Of a stretch of DNA of 64,000 bases, positions 1 to 8,167 are shown in pieces; positions within the stretch are counted from its first letter, which is position 1, and every line of letters begins with the position of its first letter. The translations under genes were made by a program, and so were the position numbers. The notes beneath the pieces are model-generated. The model ran no database searches. It was given only the letters and a program-made list of their open reading frames with translations, and was not told the origin of the DNA. The stretch is from an uncultured Paraprevotella sp. (GTDB taxonomy: Bacteria; Bacteroidota; Bacteroidia; Bacteroidales; Bacteroidaceae), in contig CALULQ010000001.1 in assembly GCA_944321525.1 (NCBI GenBank), forward strand, positions 114,700 through 178,699. The letters run 5' to 3'.

Positions 1-467
1 GGCTGAAAGCCTGCACGGACATTGTGGAAAGTGTGGTGTACGACAGCGTGAACTCCGTGCCCGACGGGTTGTATCCGCTCAATGCCTGGACCGGCTGGAC
101 GCGCGACAATTACGGGCCGGTATGGATTCCGGCCAAGGGAAAGAGCATCCGCCTGACGATGGACAATATCGCCGTCTACGAGCGGCCCATCCGCGTCTAC
201 GAACACAACGACCTGCGCGTGGAGGACGGCCGCATCTTCATCAACGGGAAGGAGGCGGACAGCTATACGTTCAAGATGGACTACTACTGGATGCAGGGCG
301 ACAACCGCCACAACTCGGCCGACTCGCGCTACTGGGGATTCGTGCCCGAGGACCACATCGTGGGCAAGCCCATCCTCATCTGGCTGTCGCTCGACAAAGA
401 CCGGGCCTGGGGCGACGGGCATGTGCGTTGGGAGCGCATGTTCCGGCTGGTGGACAATATCAAATAG
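1..467 (+). CDS. lepB: Signal peptidase I (S26), C-terminal part, 5' end outside window
   Basis: The frame is open from the window edge (codons from base 3), so the N-terminus with the catalytic serine and lysine is not visible. The visible part ends with the conserved S26 box E, MQGDNRHNSADSRYWGFVP, followed by EDHIVGKP, which is diagnostic of the leader peptidase family. The product would cleave signal peptides from exported proteins at the periplasmic face of the inner membrane. It is followed after 16 bp by a second S26-like gene and then a WbqC-family gene, an arrangement I recall from other Bacteroidales. Family assignment is firm; activity cannot be judged from this fragment. Confidence 0.93.
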   Translation, partial: LKACTDIVESVVYDSVNSVPDGLYPLNAWTGWTRDNYGPVWIPAKGKSIRLTMDNIAVYERPIRVYEHNDLRVEDGRIFINGKEADSYTFKMDYYWMQGDNRHNSADSRYWGFVPEDHIVGKPILIWLSLDKDRAWGDGHVRWERMFRLVDNIK

Positions 468-483
468 GAAAAAGGTGTAACGC

Positions 484-1233
484 GTGAAGAAAACCCTGAA
501 ATGGATGGCCGTGGCCGCGGCCGCCCTCTTGCTGGCGGCGGGCGTGAGGCTGTGCTGGATTTCCTTGGTGGAGATTCCCGGGCACGGCGGACAGCCTGTG
601 TTCCTGCCGGGCGACCGCGTGGCCGTGAACAAGACGGCCTACGGGCTGCGCCTTTGGCCCATGAGCCGGTTGGGCTACGTGCGCTGGGGCGAGTGCCGGC
701 CCGGGAGGGGCGAATGGATGGCCTTCAACAACCCGGCAGCGGACAGCGACAGCGCATGCGCGGACCAAGGGCCGGTGTTCGTGGGCTTCTGCTATGCCGT
801 GCCGGGCGACAGCCTGTGGGTGGACACGGCGGGCGGGGTGCACCGCCGACGGCCGGCCGACGGGCGGCGCTGCCGCGTGGTGGAGCTGCCGCGGAAGGAC
901 GCCTACGTGACCATCACGCCGGACAACATTCAGTGGTATGCCCGGATGATCAACCTGCACGAAGGGGCGCACGCGACGGTCATTGCCGACTCGCTCTGCG
1001 TGTCGGGGCACTTCATGCCGAGTTTCCGCTTCACGCACGACTACTATTGGGTGTCGGCGGCCTCGCCCCGCGGGGGAGCCGACTCGCGGACGTTCGGTTT
1101 CGTGCCGGACACGCACATCATCGGACGCCTGACGCGCGTGCTTTATTCTTGGGACACCGAGGCGCCGTGGCATTCCCGTCTGCGACTGCGCCGCACGATG
1201 ATGAAGGTGGGGCGCGAAGACGTGGGGCAATGA
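484..1233 (+). CDS. Degenerate signal peptidase I-like protein lacking catalytic dyad
   Basis: This 249-residue S26-fold protein has an N-terminal membrane segment (about residues 8-24). Alignment by eye to signal peptidase I shows box B as QPVFLPGDRVAVNK, where the usual SMxPT serine falls on Gly35. Box D reads VGFCYAVPGDSLWVD, where the catalytic lysine of KRxxxxPGD is Gly. Box E retains ADSRTFGFVPDTHIIGR but has lost the preceding GDN. Fold-determining motifs are therefore kept while both catalytic residues are gone. The start chosen is GTG at 484; an in-frame ATG at 505 is possible but would cut the membrane segment. It sits directly behind a normal-looking lepB and may be a regulatory or scaffolding partner (inference). 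Confidence 0.85.
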   Translation: MKKTLKWMAVAAAALLLAAGVRLCWISLVEIPGHGGQPVFLPGDRVAVNKTAYGLRLWPMSRLGYVRWGECRPGRGEWMAFNNPAADSDSACADQGPVFVGFCYAVPGDSLWVDTAGGVHRRRPADGRRCRVVELPRKDAYVTITPDNIQWYARMINLHEGAHATVIADSLCVSGHFMPSFRFTHDYYWVSAASPRGGADSRTFGFVPDTHIIGRLTRVLYSWDTEAPWHSRLRLRRTMMKVGREDVGQ

Positions 1234-1251
1234 AAGGATAGTGAAACAACG

Positions 1252-1887
1252 ATGGAAAAGAACTGCTTGCTTTCTTCCGCCTATTGGGCGCCCGTGCAAT
1301 ACTACGCGAAGCTCTACGCCTACCCCGGGGTGTGGGTCGAGGCGTGGGAACATTATGTGAAGCAGACCTACCGCAACCGTTGCCTGATAGCCTCGCCCGC
1401 GGGCGTGCAGGCCCTGACGGTGCCCGTGGTGAAGCCGGATACGGACAAATGCCCGATGAAGGACATCCGCATTTCCGACCATGGGAACTGGCGCCACCTG
1501 CACTGGAACGCGTTGGAGGCGGCCTACGGGAACAGCCCGTTTTTTGAATACTACGCCGACGACTTCCTTCCTTTTTATACGCGGAAGTGGGACTTCCTTC
1601 TCGATTTCAACGAAGCAATATGCCGCAAGGTGTGCGAGTTGTTGGACCTGCACCCCTCGGTGAGCCGCACGTCAGCCTACGGCCTTGTGCCGAGCGGCGC
1701 GGACGATTTCCGCTCGTCCATTAGTCCGAAAGTGGACTGGCGGAGCGACGCGGCTTTCATGGCGCGCCCTTATTACCAGGTATTCGCCGGGCGCTACGGC
1801 TTCCTGCCCAACCTGAGCGTGGCCGACCTTTTGTTCAACATGGGGCCGGAAGCCCTGCTTGTGTTGCGCGACAGCGTGGCGGGCTGA
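1252..1887 (+). CDS. WbqC family protein
   Basis: The 211-residue product matches the WbqC-like family: an N-terminal stretch CLLSSAYWAPVQYYAKL, then YVKQTYRNRCLIASPAG and later HWNALEAAYGNSPFFEYY, all typical of that family. WbqC members are small cytosolic proteins found in O-antigen and surface glycan clusters and in stand-alone positions; their reaction is not well established. It begins 18 bp after the degenerate signal peptidase gene on the same strand, so co-transcription with lepB is likely. No signal peptide is seen. Assignment to family is good, function is open. Confidence 0.85.
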   Translation: MEKNCLLSSAYWAPVQYYAKLYAYPGVWVEAWEHYVKQTYRNRCLIASPAGVQALTVPVVKPDTDKCPMKDIRISDHGNWRHLHWNALEAAYGNSPFFEYYADDFLPFYTRKWDFLLDFNEAICRKVCELLDLHPSVSRTSAYGLVPSGADDFRSSISPKVDWRSDAAFMARPYYQVFAGRYGFLPNLSVADLLFNMGPEALLVLRDSVAG

Positions 1888-2096
1888 CCGGACGTTCAGC
1901 CCCGGACCTGCCCGTCAAATCCATAGTCAATAGCAACAATCTGTTCGTCATTTCATTTCAGAACCGCTTGGTTATGGTTGCCGACCTGATTCTCATGTAT
2001 TCATTTTCGCTCGTCTTCATTTACTTTTCTTGACGGCCACCGGCCGAAAGGCGGAGGCTGGGGTGCGCCCGGGACGGCGCGGTGCTTCGCGCAGGC

Positions 2097-2185
2097 GTGC
2101 GGAGGGCGCCAGCGTACTCTGCGGAAGACACTCGAGTACTTGCCGCAGAGTACTCGAATACTTTGCGGAGAGTACGACTCCGCAC
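2097..2185. repeat. Intergenic palindrome array, copy 1 (three units)
   Basis: Core at 2114-2175 is 62 bp: three 18-bp units separated by TCGA at a 22-bp period. Units are GTACTCTGCGGAAGACAC (decayed), GTACTTGCCGCAGAGTAC and ATACTTTGCGGAGAGTAC. Outer arms GTGCGGAG (2097-2104) and CTCCGCAC (2178-2185) form an inverted pair. It lies in the 428-bp gap 1888-2315 between convergent genes, outside the terminator. I see nothing else in that gap. Confidence 0.9.
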
Positions 2186-2244
2186 TCCGCAGGGTGTTTG
2201 TCCGATTGCCGGCCGACGGGGCATCTTTTTCCTCCTTTTTGCGG

Positions 2245-2290
2245 AAAAAATAAAGCGCAAGGCGGGACGTCCGCCTTGCGCTTTATTTTT
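2245..2290. terminator. Bidirectional intrinsic terminator
   Basis: A near-perfect hairpin has arms AAATAAAGCGCAAGGCGG and CCGCCTTGCGCTTTATTT around a 5-base loop, flanked by an A-run on the left and a T-run on the right. It can stop transcription from both convergent genes (WbqC side and the minus-strand gene ending at 2316). Confidence 0.9.
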
Positions 2291-2315
2291 ACGTGTGTGG
2301 GCTGTCGCCCGTGGA

Positions 2316-3206
2316 TTACTGCACTACCAGTTTGCGCGTGGCATCGCCGGCCTTCACGATGTAGATGCCCTTGGGCATGCCGGAGAGGTCCATGCGGTCG
2401 GTGTGCGCGGCATTCATCAAGACGCCTTCGGCGTTGTACACTTCCAGGCGGGCAGGCTCGTTGAGCACCACGCGGTTGCCTTCGAAGAAGATGCGGTTCT
2501 GCTGTACCGCGCCGGCGTCGCGCACGGAGAGCGTGCTGTTGGTGGGCGTGGTCACGCGGATGCCGTGGATGTAGACTTCCTGGTTACGGTTGTTCTGGAA
2601 GTAGGCGTAGACGGGCTGGTCGCCTTTGAGCCTCAATGCCCCTTCGTTGCCGTTGTCGAGGGTTTCAATGCCCGTCCAGGTGTAGATGCCGGCGCCGCAG
2701 AGGGAGTTGAACATGGAATAGGCCGAGATGTTCGTGTAGTTGGTGAAGGACGTGTTCACGTCGGTGGTGCCCATGATGCGGCAATACACCTGGAAGCCCG
2801 TGGAGAGGCAGATGCTGTAGGTCGTGCAAGATGGCATGCAGACCACGAACCCGCCGCCGTTCGTCGCCGTGAGGCTGGCGCTGGGGGCGATGACCAATGC
2901 TCCCGTGCGGTAGCCCGGGGTGCCGAAGTCTTCCCCGTCTTCTCCCACGCCGATCCAGAACGGGTCGGCCGTGCTCTGCGGATAGTCGGGCATGATGTCG
3001 GCGTAGACCAACTGGATGGGCTTGCCGTTGGGGTCTACCTTGTAGTTCTCCTCGTCGCAGAGTCCCACGTATTTGTCGATTTTCTCTTGTGAGTCGAACC
3101 AGAGCCATCCGTCGGCGTCGACGTCGGCAAAGAGGTTATACTCCTGTGCCTGCATGCCCATGGCGCAGGCCAGTCCTAAAAACAGTGTCGTGATACCTTT
3201 CTTCAT
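2316..3206 (-). CDS. Secreted protein with T9SS C-terminal sorting domain
   Basis: The 296-residue protein has a signal peptide ending near MGMQAQ (about residue 20) and no recognised catalytic domain in its body. The last about 70 residues form a typical T9SS type A sorting domain: LEVYNAEGVLM, then LSGMPKGIYIVKAGD, then RKLVV at the end. It is therefore likely exported across the outer membrane and attached at or released from the surface. It is the last gene after the metalloprotease, SusC and SusD genes, 49 bp beyond SusD, so it may be a substrate-binding surface partner of that transporter (inference). Function of the central region is unknown. Confidence 0.8.
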   Translation of the reverse strand: MKKGITTLFLGLACAMGMQAQEYNLFADVDADGWLWFDSQEKIDKYVGLCDEENYKVDPNGKPIQLVYADIMPDYPQSTADPFWIGVGEDGEDFGTPGYRTGALVIAPSASLTATNGGGFVVCMPSCTTYSICLSTGFQVYCRIMGTTDVNTSFTNYTNISAYSMFNSLCGAGIYTWTGIETLDNGNEGALRLKGDQPVYAYFQNNRNQEVYIHGIRVTTPTNSTLSVRDAGAVQQNRIFFEGNRVVLNEPARLEVYNAEGVLMNAAHTDRMDLSGMPKGIYIVKAGDATRKLVVQ

Positions 3207-3255
3207 AATTTTCCTTTTTTTAATTAGACAATTGTTTTGTTATTCTTGTTCCAAG

Positions 3256-5028
3256 TCAGGATTCCAGCCAGTCGGGGTTCTGTTCCACGCCGTGGTAGCG
3301 GATTTCGTCCCAAGGGATGGGCAGGTAGTACTGCATGGGCGTGAATACCCTCACGCGGGCCGGGAAGCGGTCCATGTTGCTGACGGCGTAGGTGGTGTCG
3401 CGCTGCGGCGTCTCGCGGATGGTGACCTTCATCATCTTGATGGGGTTGCTGCTGCCGTTGAGCTTTTCCTCGGCCGTGCCCCAGCGCATGATGTCCCAGT
3501 AGGTGGTCTCTTCGAAGGCCAGTTCCACGCGGCGTTCGTTCACAAGCTGTTCCCATGTGAGCGAGGGCAACGGGTCCATGTGCGCGCGCTGGCGTATGTC
3601 GTTCACTTTTGTCAGCGCGGTTCCGGTGTCGCCCAGGCGGAACATCACTTCGGCATAGTCGAGGAGGGCTTCGGCGTAGCGCCAGATGATGTAGTTCTGG
3701 CTGCTGGCGTAGGCCTCGTCGTTGTTGATTTCCTGCGTTTCGTCGACGAACTTGCCCATGTAGTATCCGGTGCGGGTCACTGCGGCGGTTTCCGACGTGC
3801 CGTAGGGCGTCAGGTCCTCGCCGGCCACCTCCTCGTTGCCTTGGCGGGTGTAGTGGATGTCCATCTGGTGGCCGTCATACACGGAGCCGTCGTAGAGGAT
3901 GTTGGCATAGAAGCGCAGGTCGCGCCCCGTGTAGGGATGCTCCGAGTCGTAGGTGTAGCCCGGGCGCATGCCGTATTCGTCCACGTGGTTCTGCGTGGGC
4001 GTGTAGGCCGCCGTGGTGCCGGTGAAGTGGGGTGCGGCGGCGTCGCGGTCCAGCTTGTGGCCGAAGCCCGTGTCGTAGTTGCCGTCGTCGGAGTGCTGCA
4101 CTTCGAGGATGGATTCGCGGCTGTTCTTGGTGAGGAAGATGTTGCGGTATTCCTTTTTGAAATCCTCTTCCGTCGTGCCGGAAATCTGTATCAGTTCATA
4201 TTGTTCCAGCCCCATGAGCCTTTCATAGGCCACGCGGGCGGAGTCGAGCATTTCGTGGGAGCGGTCGTCGGTGAAGCCCAGATAGGGTTTCGCCTGGTTC
4301 TGGAAGCGTTCGGCCGCAGCCCACAGGTAGGTCTTGGCGATGAGCATCTGGGCGGCCCCTTTCGTCACCCGTCCCGCGTCGCTGGCGTCGTATTCCTTGG
4401 GCAGGATGGCGGCAGCCCGGCTGGCGTCGCTCACGATGGCCTCCACCATTTCTGGATAGGAGGCTCGGGGGAACTTCTTCTGGTCGTTGAGCGGGTCGAA
4501 GGGCTCCTTGATGACCATCACGCCGCCGAACTGGCGCCAGAGGATATAATAGTAGTAGGCGCGGAAGAAGTAGCCTTCGCCCTCCACGCGCTCTTTCTGG
4601 CTGCCGTCGGCGATTTCGCCTTCGTTGGCGAACATGCGGTTGATGGACTGGATTTGGGCATAGTAGTTGCTCCAGTTCACCCGCGCCCAGTTGGTGATTT
4701 CCTGCTGGTTGCCTTTCAGCAGGTCGCCGTATCCCGCGTTGTAGTAGTCCGTCTTTGAGGGCACTATCTGGTCGCCGAACCATGGCATGAAGTAGCGCGA
4801 GGCGCTCTTGACGAGCGCGATGGTGGTGGGCACGTAGGTGGAGAAGCCGTTGTTCATGTTGCGGTACCATGGCAGGACGTATTCGTCCAGGAGCATGGGG
4901 TTGCGCCAGATGTCGGTTTCCGACATCTTGTCCGCGGGCGTGTCGCGGAACAGGTCGTCGCAGGCCGTGAAGGCCGCCGTGCCTGTGGCGGCGAGCAGTC
5001 CGCAAAGGATGTATTTCTTGAGTTTCAT
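3256..5028 (-). CDS. SusD/RagB family outer membrane nutrient-binding lipoprotein
   Basis: The 590-residue product has a lipoprotein signal with lipobox TAC (Cys23) followed by DD. The family pattern is clear: GEGYFFRAYYYYILWRQFGG in the N-terminal helical region, a C-terminal region with YAEALLDYAEVMFRLGD, and NERRVELAFEETTYWDIMRW. SusD-type proteins cap a SusC channel and bind the incoming nutrient on the cell surface. It follows the SusC gene by 37 bp. Because the neighbours are a metalloprotease and a T9SS protein rather than glycosidases, a peptide substrate as for RagAB is plausible, but this is inference. Confidence 0.95.
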   Translation of the reverse strand: MKLKKYILCGLLAATGTAAFTACDDLFRDTPADKMSETDIWRNPMLLDEYVLPWYRNMNNGFSTYVPTTIALVKSASRYFMPWFGDQIVPSKTDYYNAGYGDLLKGNQQEITNWARVNWSNYYAQIQSINRMFANEGEIADGSQKERVEGEGYFFRAYYYYILWRQFGGVMVIKEPFDPLNDQKKFPRASYPEMVEAIVSDASRAAAILPKEYDASDAGRVTKGAAQMLIAKTYLWAAAERFQNQAKPYLGFTDDRSHEMLDSARVAYERLMGLEQYELIQISGTTEEDFKKEYRNIFLTKNSRESILEVQHSDDGNYDTGFGHKLDRDAAAPHFTGTTAAYTPTQNHVDEYGMRPGYTYDSEHPYTGRDLRFYANILYDGSVYDGHQMDIHYTRQGNEEVAGEDLTPYGTSETAAVTRTGYYMGKFVDETQEINNDEAYASSQNYIIWRYAEALLDYAEVMFRLGDTGTALTKVNDIRQRAHMDPLPSLTWEQLVNERRVELAFEETTYWDIMRWGTAEEKLNGSSNPIKMMKVTIRETPQRDTTYAVSNMDRFPARVRVFTPMQYYLPIPWDEIRYHGVEQNPDWLES

Positions 5029-5065
5029 GTCTTCTGTTGATCTGTGTAAGGGGTTAAACGATGTG

Positions 5066-8000
5066 TCAGAATCCCAAGTTGAGCGTGATGCCGTAGGAAC
5101 GCTGGATGGGGTAGCCGCGCAGCGACTCGGGGTCCATGCCGAGGTCGCTGAGGCTGGACCACGTGACGAGGTTGCTGCCCTGCAGCGCGATGCTGGCCGA
5201 GGTGAGCTTGAGCTTCTTGAGCACCTTGGGTTGCAAGGCGTAGCCCACGGAGAGCGACTTGAGTCGCAGGAAGTCGCAGTCGCGCACCCAGAAGGTGGAC
5301 TCGCGGCGGTTGTTGTCGTTGGCCGTGGCGAACTTGATGCGCGGCAGCGAGGCGTTCGGGTTGTCCGGCGTCCACGTGTCGGTCAGGTGGTAGTCCTGGA
5401 AGCGTTGCAGGGAGCCGCTGTTGGTGGTGTAGAGCTCCTTGATGTTCTGCTGGTAGCCTGTGGCCCCCTGGAACATGGCGTTCACGAAGAATCCCTTGTA
5501 GCTGGCGCCGAGGCGCAGGCTGAAGTTGAAGTCCGGGTTGGACGAGTTCTTCACGTAGATGAGGTCTTCCGTGGTGAGCACATGGTCGTCGTTCTGGTCC
5601 TTGTATTTGATGTCGCCGGGCGCCAGCGTGGCGTTTCCCTGCCCGTCCTGGTCGAGCGGCCAGTTGTCGATTTCCTCTTGCGACTGGAAGATGCCCGCAG
5701 CCTCATACATGGACCAGAGCATGCTGCTCCGCCCCACGCGCCGCAGGTTGGGGGCGAGCGACGATTCGTCGCCGTAGTCCAGCCATTTGTCGTCGCTCTT
5801 GGCCATCGTCAGGTCGATGTTGTACTTCACCTTGCCCACGGTGTTGCGGTGGGTGAGCGTCAGGTCCCAGCCCCACGCCTTGAGCTCGCTGAAGTTCATG
5901 TTGGGCACGTTGCCGTCCACGCCCGTGGTGGGCGGGTAGAGGTAGGTGGGCGCCGATGTGATTTTGTCGGTCTCGAAGCGCCAGTAGTATTCGAAGGTGA
6001 GGCCGAAGCGGTTGTCCCAGAATCCCAGGTCGGCAGCCACGTTGTAGTCGTGCGACTTGCCCCAGGTGAGTTCCGGGTTGGGATAGTTGCCGGTGTTCAT
6101 GATGATGCCGGGGCGGAAGTTGCCGCCGATGTTGTATCCCCCGCGGGTGGACTCGATGTAGGTCATCAGGTAGGAGTATTCACCCACGAGGCCGTCGTCG
6201 CCGAGCAAGCCGGTGGAGGCGCGGAACTTCACGTTGGAAAGCACGGGCTGGTTCCACCGCTTGAAGAATTCCTCGTTGGAGAGCACCCACGAGGCCGACA
6301 CGGAGGGGAAGAAGCCCCAGCGGTTGTCGGGGTGGAAGTAGGTGGAGCCGTCCACGCGGAAGCTGCCTTCCACGAAGTAGCGGTTGGCGTAGCCGTAGGT
6401 GAGGCGCCCCACGAGCGAGGCGCGCTGGTTGTACGACTCGCTGCCGATGAGCCGCGACGTGATGGCCGTGCCGATGATTTCGGGATAGATGCTGGCGTTC
6501 TGGTTCTCGCCCGTCATGTATTGGTTGTGCGTCTGCTGGTAGTTGGCCACGAGCATGGCGCTCACGTCGTGCCGGGCGTTGAAGGTCTGCGCATAGTTCA
6601 CCCCTGCCTCATAGAGCTGGTTGTTCACGAAGCGGTCGGTCTGCTCGTTGGTCACCTTGGCCGTGGGATAGACCGTGTTGGGGTCGGTTTCATACTCGCC
6701 CGTCTGCTCGTCGTAGGTGTAGAGGGTGACGGGCTTGCTGAATGTCTTTTCGATGCGCGAGTTGTTGTCGAACGTGGCGCGGGCGTAGACGGAAAGGCCT
6801 TCCACCCACGGCAGTTCCCAGCGCAGGTTGGCCGTCACGGTGTTCATCTTGCCCGTGTCCTTGATGTAGCCTCCCATGCCGTAGACGTTCACCAACGGGT
6901 TGCTGCCGTCCAGGCTGGCCAGTTCGCCGTTCTGGAAGCGGAGCACCTCGAGGGGCGAGAAGTTGTAGGCGGCGTCCACGGTGGTGTAGCTCGAGTTCTT
7001 GCTCTTGCTGTTGGCGCCCGTGATGTCGAGCGAGAGGGTGAGCCCCTTGGTGAGCGTGGCGTCGAGCTTGGCCGAGTAGTTGAAGCGGTCGCGGCCCACT
7101 CCGCTGTAGAGTCCCTTGGAGTGGGTGTAGCCGCCTGAGATGTAGTAGCGCACATACTGGTTGCCGCCGTTGGCCGAGACGCTGTGCGTGGTGGTGTAGC
7201 CCACGTTGTCGAGATAGTCCAACAGGTTTTCGTCGCCGTACACGTTGGGGTTGGAGTGCGTGCGTATCATCTCCAGTTGTTCGGGCGTGTAGGCCGTGTT
7301 GGTCGTTCCCGGAGTGTTCTCCACGGCGCGGTTGTAGAGCTGCGCGTATTGGTAGGCGTCGAGGAAGTCAGGCAGCTGCGCGGCCTGCTGTATGTTCATC
7401 TGTCCGCGGTAGTTGACCGACACCTTCTGGTTGCCCGAGGCGCGCTTCGTCTGCACGAGGATGACGCCGTTGGCGGCCCGTGAGCCGTAGACGGCGGCCG
7501 CCGCCGCGTCCTTCAGGATGGAGATGCTCTCAATGTCGTCCGGGTTAAGGTCGGAGAGGCGCATCTCGCCGTCGCTGGTGTTGCTGCCGAAGCGCGGCAC
7601 GCCGTCGATGACGAGCAGCGGCGCGTTGTTGATGCCGCGTATGTGCAGGTCGGTTTCCTTGGCACTGCTCGGGTCGCCGGTGGTCTGCATCACTTGCAGT
7701 CCGGCCACCTGCCCGTAGAGTGCCTCGTCGAGGTTGGCCGTGGGCATGGAGAGCAGGTCTTCCCTTTTAATGGTCTCGATGGAACTGGTGAGCGATGCCT
7801 TTTTCTGCGTGCCGTAGCCCACGATGACGATTTCGTCCAAGTCCTGCGCGTCGTCCTCGAGGGTGATCACGAGGTTCTGCTGTCCCGGTTTGATTTTCAG
7901 CGTTTGCGTCTTGTAGCCCAGGAACGAAATGACGAGTTCCGAGCCCGTTTCGGGGATGGAGAAGTTGCCGTCCAGGTCGGTCACGGCGCCCAGCTTGTCT

Positions 8001-8152
8001 CCCTTCCACTTTACGTGCGCCCCGATGACGGTTTCCCCGCCCTGGTCCACCACCTTGCCTTTCAGCATGGGGTGCGGCGTTCCCGTTTGTGCCGCCAGCC
8101 CTCCACAGCAGAGGAGGGTGCAGGCGAGCCATGTTGATATCCTTTGTTTCAT
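5066..8152 (-). CDS. SusC/RagA family TonB-linked outer membrane transporter
   Basis: The 1028-residue product has a signal peptide, then a carboxypeptidase-regulatory-like domain (about residues 28-105, with GKVVDQGGETVIGAHV and FLGYKTQTLKI). A TonB-box-like segment DEIVIVGYGTQKKA follows, then the plug domain (LHIRGINNAPLLVIDGVPR; ISILKDAAAAAVYGSRAANG) and a long beta-barrel ending in an aromatic residue. SusC proteins import nutrients across the outer membrane with energy from TonB-ExbBD. It is 15 bp downstream of the metalloprotease gene and 37 bp upstream of SusD, which indicates one operon. The substrate is not shown by sequence. Confidence 0.97.
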   Translation of the reverse strand: MKQRISTWLACTLLCCGGLAAQTGTPHPMLKGKVVDQGGETVIGAHVKWKGDKLGAVTDLDGNFSIPETGSELVISFLGYKTQTLKIKPGQQNLVITLEDDAQDLDEIVIVGYGTQKKASLTSSIETIKREDLLSMPTANLDEALYGQVAGLQVMQTTGDPSSAKETDLHIRGINNAPLLVIDGVPRFGSNTSDGEMRLSDLNPDDIESISILKDAAAAAVYGSRAANGVILVQTKRASGNQKVSVNYRGQMNIQQAAQLPDFLDAYQYAQLYNRAVENTPGTTNTAYTPEQLEMIRTHSNPNVYGDENLLDYLDNVGYTTTHSVSANGGNQYVRYYISGGYTHSKGLYSGVGRDRFNYSAKLDATLTKGLTLSLDITGANSKSKNSSYTTVDAAYNFSPLEVLRFQNGELASLDGSNPLVNVYGMGGYIKDTGKMNTVTANLRWELPWVEGLSVYARATFDNNSRIEKTFSKPVTLYTYDEQTGEYETDPNTVYPTAKVTNEQTDRFVNNQLYEAGVNYAQTFNARHDVSAMLVANYQQTHNQYMTGENQNASIYPEIIGTAITSRLIGSESYNQRASLVGRLTYGYANRYFVEGSFRVDGSTYFHPDNRWGFFPSVSASWVLSNEEFFKRWNQPVLSNVKFRASTGLLGDDGLVGEYSYLMTYIESTRGGYNIGGNFRPGIIMNTGNYPNPELTWGKSHDYNVAADLGFWDNRFGLTFEYYWRFETDKITSAPTYLYPPTTGVDGNVPNMNFSELKAWGWDLTLTHRNTVGKVKYNIDLTMAKSDDKWLDYGDESSLAPNLRRVGRSSMLWSMYEAAGIFQSQEEIDNWPLDQDGQGNATLAPGDIKYKDQNDDHVLTTEDLIYVKNSSNPDFNFSLRLGASYKGFFVNAMFQGATGYQQNIKELYTTNSGSLQRFQDYHLTDTWTPDNPNASLPRIKFATANDNNRRESTFWVRDCDFLRLKSLSVGYALQPKVLKKLKLTSASIALQGSNLVTWSSLSDLGMDPESLRGYPIQRSYGITLNLGF

Positions 8153-8167
8153 AATCTGTGTCTTGTT

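Noticed and set aside
2030..2464. Short frames crossing the palindrome arrays (also at 17.7, 29.5, 40.8, 47.5, 52.7 and 63.3 kb) that share a Glu-Tyr-Ser-Ser-Thr type peptide
   Set aside because: The shared peptide is only the translation of the DNA repeat, which is open in several frames; the flanks differ and no start signals are present.
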